Source: Capsulimonas corticalis
Lineage (GTDB): Bacteria > Armatimonadota > Armatimonadia > Armatimonadales > Capsulimonadaceae
Direction of reading: 5' to 3'
Assembly: GCF_003574315.2 (NCBI RefSeq)
Contig: NZ_AP025739.1
Location: 3,844,001-3,908,000, forward strand
DNA: 64,000 nucleotides
This document shows, piece after piece, positions 62,556-64,000 of the stretch (positions are counted from its first letter, which is position 1; every line of letters starts with the position of its first letter). The notes beneath the pieces were generated by a model, which ran no database searches, was not told the origin of the DNA, and saw nothing but the letters and a program-made list of their open reading frames with translations. A program made the position numbers and the translations under genes.

Positions 62556-63494
62556 CTAGTCGAGCTTCGTGCGGAAGTACTCGATGGTGCTTCCCAGACC
62601 TTCCTCCAGCGATACTTTCGGCTCCCAGCCGAGCAGAGTGCGCGCCTTCGTGATATCGGGGTTGCGCTGCTTGGGATCGTCGGCGGTCGGCAGCGGCAGA
62701 TAGGTGATCTCGCTCTTGCTTCCGGTCGCCTTCAGGATCTCGTGCGCGAATTGGATCATCGTGCGCTCGGTCGGGTTGCCGACATTGATCGGGCCGGACT
62801 GATCGGAGACGGACAGTTTGTAGATGCCGTCGATCAGGTCCGAAACGAAGCAGAACGAGCGGGTCTGCGTGCCGGATCCAAATACGGTGAGCGGCTCGCC
62901 GCGCAGCGCCTGGCTGATGAACGCGGGGACGACGCGGCCGTCCTTCACCCGCATGCGCGGGCCGTACGTGTTAAAGATTCGGACGATTTTCGCGTCCAGG
63001 TTATACAAACGGCGGTAAGCGAACGTGACCGCCTCGGCGTAACGCTTGGCTTCGTCATAGACGGCGCGGGTGCCGTTCGGGTTCACATTGCCCCAATATT
63101 CTTCCGTTTGTGGGTGAACGGTCGGGTCGCCGTAGACTTCCGAGGTGGAAGCCACCAGGAACCGCGCGCCCTTCGCCTTCGCCAGCTCCAGGGTATTGTG
63201 CGTGCCGACGGAGCCCACCAGCAGGGTCTCCAGGGGCAGCTCCAGGTAATCCACGGGGCTCGCGGGAGAAGCAAAGTGGTAGATCGCGTCCACCGGCCCG
63301 TCCACGGTGTAGGGCTGAATGATATCCTGCTCGATGAACTGGAAGTGAGGATTGGATGCCAGATGCGCAATATTGTCGGTGTTGCCGGTGATGAGATTGT
63401 CGACGGCGACGACATCATAGCCTTCCGCCAGAAGTCGGTCGCTGAGGTGAGATCCAAGGAATCCAGCCCCGCCTGTAATAATCGCTCGCGCCAT
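62556..63494 (-). CDS. NAD-dependent sugar-nucleotide epimerase/decarboxylase, UDP-glucuronate-decarboxylase-like
   Basis: 312 residues. The Rossmann motif GGAGFLGSH is at residues 8-16. The extended SDR active site is TSEVYGDP and [10 protein letters not shown], the YxxxK motif. [20 protein letters not shown] and [16 protein letters not shown] are typical of UDP-xylose synthase (UXS), which converts UDP-glucuronate to UDP-xylose. A UDP-glucose epimerase is less likely because of the ASPASP loop. It probably provides nucleotide sugar for cell-surface polysaccharide. It lies 73 bp upstream of rpoN on the same strand. Confidence 0.9.
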   Translation of the reverse strand: MARAIITGGAGFLGSHLSDRLLAEGYDVVAVDNLITGNTDNIAHLASNPHFQFIEQDIIQPYTVDGPVDAIYHFASPASPVDYLELPLETLLVGSVGTHNTLELAKAKGARFLVASTSEVYGDPTVHPQTEEYWGNVNPNGTRAVYDEAKRYAEAVTFAYRRLYNLDAKIVRIFNTYGPRMRVKDGRVVPAFISQALRGEPLTVFGSGTQTRSFCFVSDLIDGIYKLSVSDQSGPINVGNPTERTMIQFAHEILKATGSKSEITYLPLPTADDPKQRNPDITKARTLLGWEPKVSLEEGLGSTIEYFRTKLD

Positions 63495-63536
63495 TCAGTC
63501 GCTCCTCGTGGTGAAAATGCGTAATTTAACGGATGT

Positions 63537-63565
63537 TTGACAGTGCGTACGGAAACTATTATACT
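63537..63565 (+). promoter_or_regulatory. Promoter of the partial 3'-end gene
   Basis: TTGACA (63537-63542), 17 bp, TATACT (63560-63565), 166 bp before the ATG at 63731. GAAACTATTAT occurs twice, at 63552-63562 and 63592-63602, exactly 40 bp apart. Confidence 0.6.
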
Positions 63566-63730
63566 CCCTAGCGTCGGCGATTGCTTCGGGTGAAACTATT
63601 ATCGCATACTATTGTCAGAGTACTGTACGGCGCAGCGCCGCAGCGGCCGGGCGATCCGGAACCATGCCCGCGTTGCGAAAGTTCTGGAGATATGCTAAAC
63701 TTTTCGCGTTCAATTTTCGGTAGTAACCTT

Positions 63731-64000
63731 ATGACCATTGATTTCGCCTGGCAGCGAAGGCGCTGCGGCGCACTTGCTCTTACTCTATTTCTAGCGGCGC
63801 TCAGTCCTGCTTTCGCCGCCACCGGCGTTGGTGTTACCGGACAGGGCAGTTATGTCACGCAGCCCGATCCCAAGCATCCCGGCATGTACCTCTGGAAGCT
63901 CTGGGCGCGCGATTTCATCATCGAAGCGCCGGATAAAAACGTGAGCGGCACGCTGAAGGGCGTCCACGCCATCCTGTTTCAGAACGGCAAGCAGACCGCC
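63731..64000 (+). CDS. Secreted protein, N-terminal part, possibly LptC/LptA-like
   Basis: Ninety codons are visible from ATG 63731 before the window ends; no stop is reached. A signal peptide is clear (basic start, then LALTLFLAALSPAFAAT). The mature start GQGSYVTQPDPKHPGMYLW is followed by WARDFIIEAPDKNVSGTLKG, which alternates short beta-strands, as in LPS-transport proteins of the LptC/OstA type. That assignment is tentative and needs the rest of the gene. Confidence 0.55.
   Translation, partial: MTIDFAWQRRRCGALALTLFLAALSPAFAATGVGVTGQGSYVTQPDPKHPGMYLWKLWARDFIIEAPDKNVSGTLKGVHAILFQNGKQTA

Overview
The window looks like chromosome of a high-GC, polysaccharide-degrading bacterium of the phylum Armatimonadota, probably close to Capsulimonas. 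This is an inference from five DUF1559 prepilin-like proteins with the phylum's typical N-terminus ([20 protein letters not shown] followed by FPVFA(K/Q)AREKAR), many CAZymes and sugar regulators, and bulk composition. No marker gene in the window fixes the species.

Layout. 1-6.8 kb: the tail of an AraC-type regulator, a secreted beta-helix protein, argG, an epoxide-hydrolase-like enzyme, L-rhamnose mutarotase and an unknown membrane protein. 7-18.6 kb: an L-rhamnose module with a GntR/LacI hybrid regulator, two DUF1559 prepilins, a secreted GH78 alpha-L-rhamnosidase and a complete RbsA-type sugar ABC transporter (ATPase, two permeases, lipoprotein receptor). 18.7-27.8 kb: a COG4705-like membrane protein, a Ser/Thr kinase, two unknown secreted proteins, a YadA-head-like repeat protein and a large BTAD/NB-ARC/TPR regulator. 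28-48.4 kb: a hemicellulose (probably acetylated mannan) locus with two sialate-O-acetylesterase-type SGNH esterases, two GH26 mannanases, an AGE-family epimerase, two prepilins, a LacI regulator, a GH43-like enzyme, an SGNH/discoidin esterase and two paralogous proteins with an unassigned catalytic domain. Five secreted proteins here carry ricin-B-type lectin modules.

48.5-51.6 kb holds a collagen-like lipoprotein, two DinB proteins, a fifth prepilin and a Cys-rich protein. 51.7-56.2 kb is an AT-rich accessory segment: an IS630 element, a trypsin-like protease, a GC-rich gene remnant, and a tandem nucleoside-phosphorylase-fold protein, ending at an initiator tRNA-Met gene. It resembles biological-conflict (defence) gene content and is the best candidate for an undescribed system. 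56.5-64 kb returns to core genes: queA, a MerR-like HTH protein, a GT4 glycosyltransferase, an IS3-family element, rpoN with an unusual four-cysteine insert, a UDP-glucuronate-decarboxylase-like enzyme and the start of a secreted, possibly LptC-like protein.

How it fits together. The recurring arrangement is sugar-sensing regulator, DUF1559 prepilin, secreted glycosidase or esterase, and uptake or intracellular processing. Several of these units are preceded by perfect or near-perfect sigma-70 promoters (TTGACA, 17 bp, TATAAT) that overlap or adjoin palindromes. This suggests strong promoters held off by repressors and opened by sugars. A palindrome with core AGAAAC-N3-GTTTCT recurs at several of them.
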